In this document: positions 8,078 to 15,938 of the stretch, piece after piece
How positions within the stretch are numbered: position 1 is the stretch's first letter
Layout: every line of letters starts with the position of its first letter
Assembly (NCBI GenBank): GCA_044371535.1
Contig: JBILTL010000009.1
Span: 1 to 34,497, forward strand
Reading direction: 5' to 3'
DNA: 34,497 bases
DNA from: CAIZGX01 sp044371535
GTDB taxonomy: Bacteria; Bacteroidota; Bacteroidia; Flavobacteriales_D; Sanyastnellaceae
Position numbers and translations under genes: made by a program
Notes under the pieces: generated by a model
What the model was told of the DNA's origin: nothing
What the model saw: only the letters and a program-made list of their open reading frames with translations
Database searches by the model: none

Positions 8078-8794
8078 ATGCAAAACGATTATTTAATTCA
8101 AATCCTAGTTTCGAATTCAAACAACGAAAGTACTTTACCAGATTTGCTAAATAGTGTATTTGAAGACAAAGATCTCATGTACTGCCAGCCATCTATTTAT
8201 ATCGAATGGTCTGAAGGCAGTACAGAAGATCCTATGCAGTCTCCTTGTGTTTTGCACGGTCAAAATTTAAACCCATTGCTCAAACTTATCGGAGAGGATT
8301 CTGCCAATGGTATTTTGGAAATACTTAAAGGATTTGAAGAGGCTGATGGTAAAAGACAAATCACACGAAGTGTTTTGTATGATATCATTCAATTTCTTGA
8401 AAGGTCAGGATTCAAAGTCATTGCAGGAATTAGACCCACTGAATCGTATAACGCATTTTTTGTTTGCAAACAGAATGATGAAGTGATGCCACATTTGTTA
8501 TTGCATCATTTTATCGAAACGAAAGACAGTGCATCGGGGTGGTTCGATGAGTTTTATTCAGATTATGACAAGTCATTAACTGATTATTTAAACGACCGTT
8601 ACTCCCACTTATTAGATCCTAAATACGCAGATCAAGGAATTGATTTTAGCGACAGAAGTCAACTGAAATTCGTTCTAGAAGAGGACATGTTTTTAGGGAA
8701 AATATGTCGAGATAATCTTGAAGTATTAAACTTGGACGAACCGATTTTTGAAGTTGAAAAAAGAGGCATGTTGTCGGCGAAGAAGTTTTGCTAA
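8078..8794 (+). CDS. Unknown cytosolic protein (238 aa)
   Basis: It follows the 166-residue gene after an 89-nt AT-rich gap in which I see no clear promoter, so it may be the third cistron of the same transcript. It has no signal peptide, TM segment or recognisable catalytic motif. It is acidic, mostly helical after residue ~75, with a hydrophobic core strand (GFKVIAGIRPTESYNAFFVCK). The three genes 7295-8794 share AT-rich composition and an orphan character. Confidence 0.65.
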   Translation: MQNDYLIQILVSNSNNESTLPDLLNSVFEDKDLMYCQPSIYIEWSEGSTEDPMQSPCVLHGQNLNPLLKLIGEDSANGILEILKGFEEADGKRQITRSVLYDIIQFLERSGFKVIAGIRPTESYNAFFVCKQNDEVMPHLLLHHFIETKDSASGWFDEFYSDYDKSLTDYLNDRYSHLLDPKYADQGIDFSDRSQLKFVLEEDMFLGKICRDNLEVLNLDEPIFEVEKRGMLSAKKFC

Positions 8795-8829
8795 ACAATT
8801 GAATCGCGGATTTTACTGAGTCTTAGAAT

Positions 8830-8837
8830 TATCTTTG
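8830..8837 (+). promoter_or_regulatory. -7 element TATCTTTG next to the 8843 start codon
   Basis: A perfect TAnnTTTG ends 5 nt before the ATG at 8843. No TTG lies at the expected -33 distance, so support comes from the -7 box and its position only. A start site 4-6 nt downstream would give a leaderless message. Confidence 0.45.
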
Positions 8838-8842
8838 CCCTC

Positions 8843-9355
8843 ATGAAAAAGAACTTGATTTTAATTTCTCTTTTCTGTTTTAGCATAATTGCAAATGCGC
8901 AACCACCCATCATCCCAACAAACAACATTCGCATCTTCGGCGCAATAGAGAAAGAGGTGAGCTACAGTATTGAAGATATTTTGAAATTCAGTGCGATAAA
9001 TGTGGAAGATCAACTCATCTACAATCACGCAGGTGAGGTAAAAGATACTTTGAATCATTTAAAGGGAGTGCCTTTGAAAGATTTTATGAAGTCCATAGAA
9101 TTCAAATATGAAAAGCCCAAAGAACTTAACGAATTCTATTTCGTCTTCAGCGCTTCAGACGGATACCGCGTGGTGTTTTCATGGAATGAAATTTATAATT
9201 CTGAAGCGGGGAATTCATTTTACATCATCACCGAGATGAAGGGTCAGTCCATGAAAGAATTGGACCAGCGTATCGTATTCCTGTCTTCAAAAGACTTGAA
9301 GTCTGGAAGGCGCTACATCAAATGCCTTCAGTCGATTGAAATTCGTAGGCTCTAA
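8843..9355 (+). CDS. Exported molybdopterin oxidoreductase-like domain protein lacking the Mo-binding cysteine
   Basis: The 170-residue precursor has a Sec signal peptide (MKKNLILISLFCFSIIANAQ). The mature part follows the sulfite-oxidase-like molybdopterin-binding fold: IRIFGAIEKEVSYSIEDIL, then LKGVPLKDFM, FSASDGYRVVFSWNEI and a final SGRRYIKCLQSIEI strand. In true enzymes a cysteine before the G-V-P-L segment ligates molybdenum; here that stretch reads QLIYNHAGEVKDTLNH with no cysteine. It is probably a non-enzymatic periplasmic member of this fold, perhaps a binding protein. Assignment to the fold is fairly confident; the role is not known. Confidence 0.7.
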   Translation: MKKNLILISLFCFSIIANAQPPIIPTNNIRIFGAIEKEVSYSIEDILKFSAINVEDQLIYNHAGEVKDTLNHLKGVPLKDFMKSIEFKYEKPKELNEFYFVFSASDGYRVVFSWNEIYNSEAGNSFYIITEMKGQSMKELDQRIVFLSSKDLKSGRRYIKCLQSIEIRRL

Positions 9356-9388
9356 TGCACTTTTCAAGAAGCGATTTTGTTATTCCTT

Positions 9389-9445
9389 TTTGTTTCACCA
9401 GCCTCGCCCTACCTTTCCATTCAAATTAATTTGAAGGATTATGGT
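9389..9445 (+). pseudogene. Relic of a T9SS type A C-terminal sorting domain
   Basis: Read from 9389, this non-genic stretch encodes FVSPASPYLSIQINLKDYG, which aligns with the sorting domain at the end of the next gene (FPNPASTYLTIQLNEKDLG). About 12 of 21 residues match in a continuous alignment extended two residues further. At DNA level 9401-9444 and 10785-10828 match at 31 of 44 positions without gaps. There is no long coding frame upstream. It looks like the tail of a lost or deleted T9SS cargo gene on which the next gene's start region now sits. Confidence 0.55.
9420..9435. repeat. Perfect 16-nt palindrome just before a start codon
   Basis: TTCAAATTAATTTGAA is a perfect palindrome ending 5 nt before the ATG at 9441. 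It could be an operator or an mRNA hairpin that limits translation. It lies within the sorting-domain relic, so it may also be a chance product of decay. Confidence 0.4.
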
Positions 9446-10985
9446 AAAGCACGGTATTCTGTTTTTATTAGCAACTTTTGTAACATTCGTTCAAAGCTTT
9501 GCTTCTCAGGTGACGTTCCGAGTAGATATGTCGAATCAGACCGTGAGCCCAACAGGTGTCCACATTGCAGGAAGTTTCGCAGATGCTAACAATGACGGTA
9601 CTATCGATAATCCATATCCCAATTGGGATCCCAGTGTGCTTGCGCTAACAAACGAAGGAAATGGAATTTGGTCCATAACCTTAGATTTGGCTGCGGGGAC
9701 TTATGAATACAAATTCATTAATGGAAATGTCTGGGACATCACCGAGTTTTTTGCTGCCGATGCTGTTTGCGTGCAAGGTACCTTCGGTAACCGTGCAATA
9801 ACAGTAACGAGTGCAAATGAAATTCTTCCCGTTGTTTGCTGGAATGAATGCGTGGCTTGTGGACAAGGATGCACAGATCCAACAGCCTGTAACTACGTTC
9901 CAAGCGCTACAGTGGATGGGCCGTGTACTTATCCTGATTTCATTCCTACAATCATTATTGATCAACCCAGTCTCGGTTGCTTCAGTAACGGCGTTCGTAT
10001 TTATCCAAGCGGAGGAACATTTGCACAAATCGGTTGGGGCACTACATTCGGAAGTATTTCTAGCGTTTCAGATACGTTAGTCATTTATGGAAACGTGACG
10101 CAAGACTTCTATTTCATCGGGACAGAACCAAGCGGATGCGTGGTGAATATTGGTCCGTTGAGCGTGAACGTAAGTGAACCCACGCCCGTTTCTATTTGCC
10201 TTGTAACAGTAGACGATGCTAGCGGAAAGAACCACATCATTTGGGAACCCATTGCCAACAGCGCTGTTCAGAGCATTGTTGTTTTCAAAGAGACCAATGC
10301 GTTAAATGTGTTTGAGGAAATAGGACAGGTAGATTATTTATCTGCAGGAACTTTTCAAGATGACAATTCAAATCCACAAGTGCAATCGAACCGCTACCGC
10401 ATTGCTATGCGCGATACTTGCGGATATCTTTACGCACCTTTGGATGGCATTCACAAGACTATTCATTTAACAACCTCTCCCGGAATTGGCAACAACGTGA
10501 ATTTAAATTGGAACGCCTACGAAGGAATCGCTTTTGATAGCTATAACATTTACAGAGGTGCTAACACAGGCAGCATGAACCTTATTGCCACAGTAGCGAG
10601 TAACGTATTTTCATACACCGATTTAAATCCTCCGCTGGGTGAAGTGAATTACATGATTGAAGTGGTTGGAGTGAGTTGCGATCCTTCTCGATCGTTGGTG
10701 TATTCGCGTTCAAACATTTTAGATCTTCTCGCGCAAAACGTATCGGAAGAAACGAAAGTAACCTTCGAAGTTTTTCCAAATCCAGCTTCAACATACCTAA
10801 CCATTCAATTGAATGAAAAGGATCTTGGGGCTCAGGTATTGATGTTCAACGCGCTTGGACAAGAAGTGTTAAGTGAGCGTGTGAGTTCTGTAAACCAATT
10901 ACTCAATATTGAAAAACTCTCAGAAGGATTTTATTTTCTGAAGATTGAAAGTCAGATTGTGAGACTTCAGGTGATCAAGCAATAA
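9441..10985 (+). CDS. Secreted T9SS cargo protein with starch-binding-like domain and Fn3-like regions
   Basis: The 514-residue precursor has a signal peptide (~1-22). Residues ~23-130 resemble CBM20-type or related beta-sandwich modules found in Bacteroidota secreted proteins (VTFRVDMSNQ, GVHIAGSFAD, GTYEYKFINGN). Next comes the Cys-rich signature GCTDPTACNYVPSATVDGPC (~150-170), common in secreted proteins of this phylum. Two Fn3-like regions follow (~250-420), and the end is a type A T9SS sorting domain from ~440 (FEVFPNPASTYLTI; NALGQEV; LSEGFYFLKI). It is predicted to cross the outer membrane by T9SS and remain on the surface or be released. No catalytic domain is visible; a binding or adhesive role is inferred. 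Confidence 0.82.
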   Translation: MVKHGILFLLATFVTFVQSFASQVTFRVDMSNQTVSPTGVHIAGSFADANNDGTIDNPYPNWDPSVLALTNEGNGIWSITLDLAAGTYEYKFINGNVWDITEFFAADAVCVQGTFGNRAITVTSANEILPVVCWNECVACGQGCTDPTACNYVPSATVDGPCTYPDFIPTIIIDQPSLGCFSNGVRIYPSGGTFAQIGWGTTFGSISSVSDTLVIYGNVTQDFYFIGTEPSGCVVNIGPLSVNVSEPTPVSICLVTVDDASGKNHIIWEPIANSAVQSIVVFKETNALNVFEEIGQVDYLSAGTFQDDNSNPQVQSNRYRIAMRDTCGYLYAPLDGIHKTIHLTTSPGIGNNVNLNWNAYEGIAFDSYNIYRGANTGSMNLIATVASNVFSYTDLNPPLGEVNYMIEVVGVSCDPSRSLVYSRSNILDLLAQNVSEETKVTFEVFPNPASTYLTIQLNEKDLGAQVLMFNALGQEVLSERVSSVNQLLNIEKLSEGFYFLKIESQIVRLQVIKQ

Positions 10986-10994
10986 ACGAAAAGT

Positions 10995-11858
10995 CTAAGG
11001 CCTCGGATTGCTGAAGGGAACGCGCTGTCCTTCAACGTAAGGGGCAACGTCTAAAATGGGCAGGTATGTCCATTTTCCGTCCACCAATTTGTATCCATCA
11101 TAACTTCCGTCTGGACCATACTCAGGAAAGAATCCTTCGTAGATGGTTTCTCTGGGCGCTAAATGGTCAACGATAATGGTTTCTTCTTTTTCGTAATAGC
11201 GCAAAGAGCATGTCACTTGATCGCTGTATTCAAAGACAATTCGCTTTGGGTTTTTGTCTTTTACATCGAAGAAATTTCCGCCGAACTTACAGCTGCTTCC
11301 ATTGATTGTTAAAATTTCAATCAACTTGTAATTCGATAAATTATCTTTTGAATCGAAGCCAAGTAGGGCGTAAGCAATCGTCTCTTTCTTTCCCTTCTTC
11401 ATGGGGGCTATCCCGTAGTAAAGTCCGCCGGTCCATTTGTCTTCGTCATACGTTTTCGTTTCCCATTTGGGCTGGTTGTTCGGTTTGAAATTCAACTTTA
11501 TGAAAACGGGTGGTTTCTTTTTATTCGATTTATGAAAAATGCATCCGAAATAAAGTTGTGTTCCATCTTCCTTGGGGAAGTTCCAAGTGAAGACGCGAAG
11601 AGAGCCATCTGAAGAAACCGGTTTGAAGATTCGCGCTGCTTCAAATGGATAAGTAAAAAAGTCTTCGAAGGCTGAAGCAGACTCTAACTCGTAAATGATT
11701 TTTTCCGATTGCTCAACGGCATTCGCTTCATTTCCTTGAGCCAGGGAAGTGCACAAAGGAATCAACCGTTGTTCTACTTCCAGGCATGTTTGTCCTGCGC
11801 TTATCAAACTTGTCGCAAGAAAGAAAAGTAAAATCGGAGCTGTTTTATACATTTTCAT
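10995..11858 (-). CDS. Exported protein of unknown function (287 aa)
   Basis: The start is placed at ATG 11858, giving a signal peptide (MKMYKTAPILLFFLATSLIS, cleavage near AGQT). The mature region is ~265 residues with Lys-rich loops, several W and Y residues in strand contexts and a Pro-rich C-terminus. It contains a long segment that reads like a repeating beta structure (VFTWNFPKEDGTQLYFGCIF; WTGGLYYGIAPM). It lies 41 nt downstream of the gene ending at 11900 on the same strand and could belong to that operon. I do not recognise the family. Confidence 0.65.
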   Translation of the reverse strand: MKMYKTAPILLFFLATSLISAGQTCLEVEQRLIPLCTSLAQGNEANAVEQSEKIIYELESASAFEDFFTYPFEAARIFKPVSSDGSLRVFTWNFPKEDGTQLYFGCIFHKSNKKKPPVFIKLNFKPNNQPKWETKTYDEDKWTGGLYYGIAPMKKGKKETIAYALLGFDSKDNLSNYKLIEILTINGSSCKFGGNFFDVKDKNPKRIVFEYSDQVTCSLRYYEKEETIIVDHLAPRETIYEGFFPEYGPDGSYDGYKLVDGKWTYLPILDVAPYVEGQRVPFSNPRP

Positions 11859-11899
11859 AATCGAGTAACGCAAAAGAAATGCTTAATGTTTTGCTGAAT

Positions 11900-12601
11900 T
11901 TATTTCTTGTTGAAAATCCATGCGAATTCAAGTCCAACGTAATACGATTGCGTTAGCGGAGATTTCGGAAACTTCAAGTACACTTCGTCGTTATTTAAAA
12001 TTTTCGCAGCGTACCGAAAACGTTGTGTGTAATATCCAGTGAACGAAGCACGCGGAGTAACAACCAAATGTTTTCCGAAAACCAATGCACGATATCCAAT
12101 ACCCGCTTGAACATATGGCGCAATGCTTTGAATGTGTTTGTTCGAAGTAACAGCACTATCAGTAAATTGAACAGCCATGCGGCTAGCATTGACTCCTCCT
12201 TCAACAAAAAGAAAAATACGCGTGCCTAAGGGGCCGGCAGCAACCGGACTAAACCAAGCCGACGGTCCGGTAATGAATTGCAATCCTAATTGAATTTCTT
12301 GAAGGTCTAAACGAACTGTATCTTCCGCAAATAATTTAGAGGTGCGTGTGCGGTAAGTCGCATGAGGAGCTAAGTAAATAGATCTTCTCGGGTTCAGCGG
12401 AATGCTATAACCGATAGACCCGCTGTAACCGCGAACGGGATGTTCAAGGGCTATTAAATTAGAGGGATGTCTTGCATTGAACGAATCAACTGCTGCGGAA
12501 ATGTCTGGAGTGTCTTGGTAGAATGCACCTCCTTCAAAAAGCAATTGAGCATGTAATTGGAAGGACAGGAAAAGAAGTGCAGCGAAGAGAAAGCTTTTCA
12601 T
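11900..12601 (-). CDS. Outer-membrane beta-barrel protein (233 aa)
   Basis: It has a signal peptide (MKSFLFAALLFLSFQLHAQ) and then a series of amphipathic strands ending in YYVGLEFAWIFNKK, which fits a small outer-membrane barrel. Its ATG overlaps the TGA of the haemoglobin gene (ATGA, 12598-12601), so it is translationally coupled to it. Barrel class and cargo cannot be told from sequence alone. Confidence 0.75.
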   Translation of the reverse strand: MKSFLFAALLFLSFQLHAQLLFEGGAFYQDTPDISAAVDSFNARHPSNLIALEHPVRGYSGSIGYSIPLNPRRSIYLAPHATYRTRTSKLFAEDTVRLDLQEIQLGLQFITGPSAWFSPVAAGPLGTRIFLFVEGGVNASRMAVQFTDSAVTSNKHIQSIAPYVQAGIGYRALVFGKHLVVTPRASFTGYYTQRFRYAAKILNNDEVYLKFPKSPLTQSYYVGLEFAWIFNKK

Positions 12602-12963
12602 GATTGATTATTCAAGGCGTCTAACTTAGAACCAAAGGTATAGCCTAATGTGGTTGCGCGAAACTTCGCAGCTTCCGCTTTTTCCCCTTCGAAAAGTTCA
12701 TTCACGGTTGTGTGAAAGAGGGAGACCCATTTGTTGAAGTCGGCGGAGTTCGCATGTAAGTTCGCATGCTTGTCAAAAACGTTTGTGGTATAGCCCCCTT
12801 CGTCTAGCAATACGAAAGACCAGAAGTGAACCATTTTCGGCTTGTGCTCTTCGAAATTCAAATGTGCAAAGAAGTGTGCAAGCTTTTCGTCTTGAAGTAC
12901 GCGGCCATAAAACATGTCTACAAGCCTTACAATGTCTTCTTTGGTTTGAATGTCTTTCTTCAT
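12598..12963 (-). CDS. Group III truncated haemoglobin
   Basis: The start at ATG 12963 gives a 121-residue protein, the usual length of this family; the frame runs further upstream only inside the previous gene. Family features are DIVRLVDMFYGRVLQDEKLAHFF at the N-terminus (in two parts: DIVRLVDMFYGRV, LAHFF), a tryptophan (VHFWSFVL), and a C-terminal heme-pocket stretch (HANLHANSADFNKWVSLF) that includes the likely proximal histidine. These proteins bind heme and are linked to O2, NO or sulfide chemistry in the cytosol. It overlaps both flanking genes by 4 nt (ATGA at 12960-12963 and 12598-12601), placing a cytosolic heme protein inside an outer-membrane protein operon. Confidence 0.85.
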   Translation of the reverse strand: MKKDIQTKEDIVRLVDMFYGRVLQDEKLAHFFAHLNFEEHKPKMVHFWSFVLLDEGGYTTNVFDKHANLHANSADFNKWVSLFHTTVNELFEGEKAEAAKFRATTLGYTFGSKLDALNNQS

Positions 12964-13514
12964 TGTTTCATACTCAACTTCCGCGTGTAGCAGAGCACAG
13001 CGCCATAATACGGTTCGCGGAAATTCCAATTGCCAGTGAGCATTAACGATAGTCCCCCTTTCTTCGAAAGATAACCCATTTCAATTTGCGCGGGAACCCC
13101 AATGGTTGCTCCGGCTTTGTATTCGAACTGATCAATGACTTGCATGGCACTGTCTCCGTAAAGTCGAAGTGTTAAGCCCATACCAGCGCTTGCAGCCAAA
13201 AACATGTTTTTCCTTCCCCAAACTTGTCCCCATAAAATACCAACCTCAAGGGATCGGTTCTTCCTAAAAAAAATACTGTCGTCTTGCCCTTCAATGAGCT
13301 CTTGTGAATACGCCGCGCGAAGTGTGGTTGAAACTGTTTCCTCGTATGTCGATTTTGATGCGAACAATTGATAAGATAAATTGTCCGCACTATTTGCGCC
13401 AAGTCCGAAGCTAGTCCAGCTAGTGTTCAACATGGGATTAGTGGTGTATTGGGCTTGAGCAACAAGCGAAACAAACATCAAAAACAGAAGCGGGGCGAAG
13501 CGACTCAATTTCAT
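12960..13514 (-). CDS. Exported / outer-membrane barrel-like protein (184 aa)
   Basis: With ATG 13514 as start the protein has a signal peptide (MKLSRFAPLLFLMFVSLVAQAQ). The rest is strand-rich with alternating aromatics and glycines (GLGANSADNLSYQLFAS; AASAGMGLTLRLYG; YYGAVLCYTRKL), consistent with a small outer-membrane barrel. It is the first gene of a coupled set with the truncated haemoglobin and the 233-residue barrel. A longer start at 13550 would lie over the divergent promoter region and is less likely. Confidence 0.72.
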   Translation of the reverse strand: MKLSRFAPLLFLMFVSLVAQAQYTTNPMLNTSWTSFGLGANSADNLSYQLFASKSTYEETVSTTLRAAYSQELIEGQDDSIFFRKNRSLEVGILWGQVWGRKNMFLAASAGMGLTLRLYGDSAMQVIDQFEYKAGATIGVPAQIEMGYLSKKGGLSLMLTGNWNFREPYYGAVLCYTRKLSMKQ

Positions 13515-13518
13515 ACCC

Positions 13519-13526
13519 GAAAGATA
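13519..13526 (-). promoter_or_regulatory. Candidate -7 element for the 13514 gene
   Basis: On the minus strand TATCTTTC (one mismatch to TAnnTTTG) ends 4 nt before the ATG at 13514. No -33 TTG is visible. It pairs with a similar box for the divergent gene at 13572. Confidence 0.3.
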
Positions 13527-13559
13527 AGTGAAAAGTGACGTGCTCCGCATAGGACGTTT

Positions 13560-13567
13560 TATCTTCG
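13560..13567 (+). promoter_or_regulatory. Candidate -7 element for the 13572 gene
   Basis: TATCTTCG (one mismatch to TAnnTTTG) ends 4 nt before the ATG at 13572. No -33 TTG is visible, so this rests on position and similarity only. Confidence 0.3.
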
Positions 13568-13571
13568 CACT

Positions 13572-15938
13572 ATGAAAAAATGGATTTCTTTCTTTCTTGG
13601 CGTAGCACTGCTTTCTTCATGCAGCATTTTAAATAAGAATAAAAAGGCCGTTGAGTTGCCCGGATTGGCTTCGCCCATTCATCTTCCAACGACCTATACG
13701 CGCATCCCCGTTTCGAATTACATCATTCATCCGGAAGAAGTAGTGAGCATTTCCACGAGTCCTTACGACAAGACAAATCTTTCCTCTGCACGCGAAGTGG
13801 TTTTTCCAGTCGGTAACTACGAACCCGTTTTCAATTTAAACATTGAAACCAAAACCAATGAATACGATATTCCCGTTTTCGCTTCAGCGAAAAAGTCTTA
13901 CGTGTTTAGCTACACACCGACACCCCAGAGAAATGTGACTTCAGTTTTTATTGCAGGCGCAATGAACGGATGGAACAAAAATGCAACACCCCTAAAACAA
14001 AACGATGACGGAACCTACAGCGTTGAGTTGTTTCTTGAGCCAGGATTATATCCGTATCGCATTTGGGAAAACGGTACAGATGAAATTCTTGATGCGAATA
14101 ACAAGAACAAAATGCCAAACGGCCTTGGTGGAGAAAACAGTTTCATTGAAATTCCTTCGGCTCCGAAACAAACCATGGAAGTCTTTTCTCAAAAAGGAAA
14201 GAAAATAATCATTCATTGCAGCAGAGAACCGAAAGGCGTACAAATCTATTTCGAGAACCAACGTGTGCCTGTTTCCATTGTTAATGTCCAAGAGCCATAC
14301 ATGAGCGAATGGCAACTTCATTTCAACATTCCAGCAAAGGCATGGAAGATGAAGCGTTCACACATTCGCGCTTATGCACACGATGGTAATCAACTTTTCA
14401 ACGACGTTCTTATTCCGTTGAGTTACGGAAGACCTGTGAAGAAATCCTTCCAACTAAAACGAAAAGACACCCGCGCTACAGTCATGTACTTCGCCATGGT
14501 GGATCGTTTTAAAAATGGAAAGAAGGAAAATGATCGTCCAACAAACGACGCTCGCATTAAACCCATTGCAAACAATTTAGGTGGTGACCTCGTTGGAATT
14601 ACGCAGGCCATTGAAGACGGATATTTCAAGAAGTTAGGAACGAATACCATCTGGATTTCACCCATTACAAAAAATGCGGAAGGCGCTTGGGGGCTGTGGG
14701 ACAAGGGCGGAGATACAAGTATGTTCAGCGGATACCATGGCTATTGGCCAACGTCATTGCGCACAATAGACGATCGCTTCGGAACGGAAGAAGAATTCAA
14801 AAATTTATTGAAGGTCGCTCACAAACACAAAATGAATGTGTATCTCGATTACGTTGCACACCACGTGCATCAAGATCATCCGCTCATCAAAGAACACAAA
14901 GATTGGGTTACGCCATTATACCTTCCAGACGGAAGCATGAATACCGAGCGTTGGGACGATCAGCGCTTAACCACGTGGTTCGATGTCTTCCTTCCAACAT
15001 GGGATTTCGCGAAACCGGAAGTGGTGAGTGCACTTACAGACACTGCTATGTTTTGGGTAATGAATTACGATCTCGACGGATTCCGTCACGACGCTACGAA
15101 ACACATTCGCAAAGAGTTCTGGACAACATTGACTTCGAAAGTGAAGGCAAGTGGAAAGAACGTTTTTCAAATTGGAGAAACCTACGGAAGTCCAGAACTT
15201 ATTCAATCGTATATCGGAAGTGAGCAAATGGATGCGCAATTCGATTTCAATTTGTACGACGCGGCAGTAGATGCTTTCGCAAAACCAGAAACGAGCTTCG
15301 CGAATTTGGGAAGAGTCATTCAAGAAAGCGCGAAGTATTATGGATCTCACCACATGATGGGAAACATTACGGGTAATCAAGACCGCGCGCGTTTCATTTC
15401 ATACGCCGACGGAAGTGTTAAGTTCGAAGAGAATGCGAAGCAAGCGGGATGGTCGCGCAAGATTGAGCACAAAGACAATGTAGGGTATGTTCGTTTGGAA
15501 CAACTCACCGCATTCTTGATGTCGGTGCCTGGAATTCCATGTATTTATTACGGCGATGAAATAGGAATGCCGGGCGGAAACGATCCCGACAACAGACGCA
15601 TGATGCGCTTCGATCAATTGAACGAGCAAGAGTCGGCACTTCGAACTTCAACTCAGAAATTGGTGAAACTGAGAAGAAAGAATTTGCCTTTGATTTACGG
15701 AGAAACCTATGTGATGCAAGCAGATGAGAAGGCTTTGGTTATCGCAAGAAAATACCTTGACAAGATTTCCATTGCAGTCTTCGCGAAAGGCGAGGGAAAT
15801 GTGAACATTACACTTCCAGGTTATTGGAAAGGGAAGGTGAGCACCGACGGATTAGAGATTGTTTCAACCGATGCAGGTTCTAATTCTTATACGTTGAAAG
15901 TGGGTGGAAAAGGATACGGTTTCTTCTTTGTGAAATGA
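13572..15938 (+). CDS. GH13 alpha-amylase-family lipoprotein
   Basis: The 788-residue protein begins with a lipoprotein signal (LLSSC, Cys near residue 17), so it is predicted to be membrane-anchored, in the periplasm or on the surface. Residues ~120-170 are a CBM48/AMPK-type glycogen-binding-like module (VFIAGAMNGWNKN; YPYRIWENG). The GH13 barrel spans ~305-700: YFAMVDRFKNG, LDYVAHHVHQDHP, the nucleophile motif DGFRHDATKHI (D507), the acid/base QIGETYG (E536) and GNQDRAR (D604). Region IV has N-Q-D rather than the common N-H-D. A C-terminal beta domain follows. It likely hydrolyses alpha-glucans such as starch oligosaccharides or glycogen. Its TGA overlaps the ATG of prmC by 4 nt. Confidence 0.9.
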   Translation: MKKWISFFLGVALLSSCSILNKNKKAVELPGLASPIHLPTTYTRIPVSNYIIHPEEVVSISTSPYDKTNLSSAREVVFPVGNYEPVFNLNIETKTNEYDIPVFASAKKSYVFSYTPTPQRNVTSVFIAGAMNGWNKNATPLKQNDDGTYSVELFLEPGLYPYRIWENGTDEILDANNKNKMPNGLGGENSFIEIPSAPKQTMEVFSQKGKKIIIHCSREPKGVQIYFENQRVPVSIVNVQEPYMSEWQLHFNIPAKAWKMKRSHIRAYAHDGNQLFNDVLIPLSYGRPVKKSFQLKRKDTRATVMYFAMVDRFKNGKKENDRPTNDARIKPIANNLGGDLVGITQAIEDGYFKKLGTNTIWISPITKNAEGAWGLWDKGGDTSMFSGYHGYWPTSLRTIDDRFGTEEEFKNLLKVAHKHKMNVYLDYVAHHVHQDHPLIKEHKDWVTPLYLPDGSMNTERWDDQRLTTWFDVFLPTWDFAKPEVVSALTDTAMFWVMNYDLDGFRHDATKHIRKEFWTTLTSKVKASGKNVFQIGETYGSPELIQSYIGSEQMDAQFDFNLYDAAVDAFAKPETSFANLGRVIQESAKYYGSHHMMGNITGNQDRARFISYADGSVKFEENAKQAGWSRKIEHKDNVGYVRLEQLTAFLMSVPGIPCIYYGDEIGMPGGNDPDNRRMMRFDQLNEQESALRTSTQKLVKLRRKNLPLIYGETYVMQADEKALVIARKYLDKISIAVFAKGEGNVNITLPGYWKGKVSTDGLEIVSTDAGSNSYTLKVGGKGYGFFFVK

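Noticed and set aside
9390..9417. Promoter TTG-N17-TACCTTTC before the 9441 gene
   Set aside because: It lies in the sorting-domain relic, with a mismatch and short spacer, so chance is a sufficient explanation.
14687..15223. A 178-codon ORF in another frame of the GH13 gene
   Set aside because: It overlaps the catalytic barrel with intact motifs; its product is Arg/Ser-rich shadow sequence.
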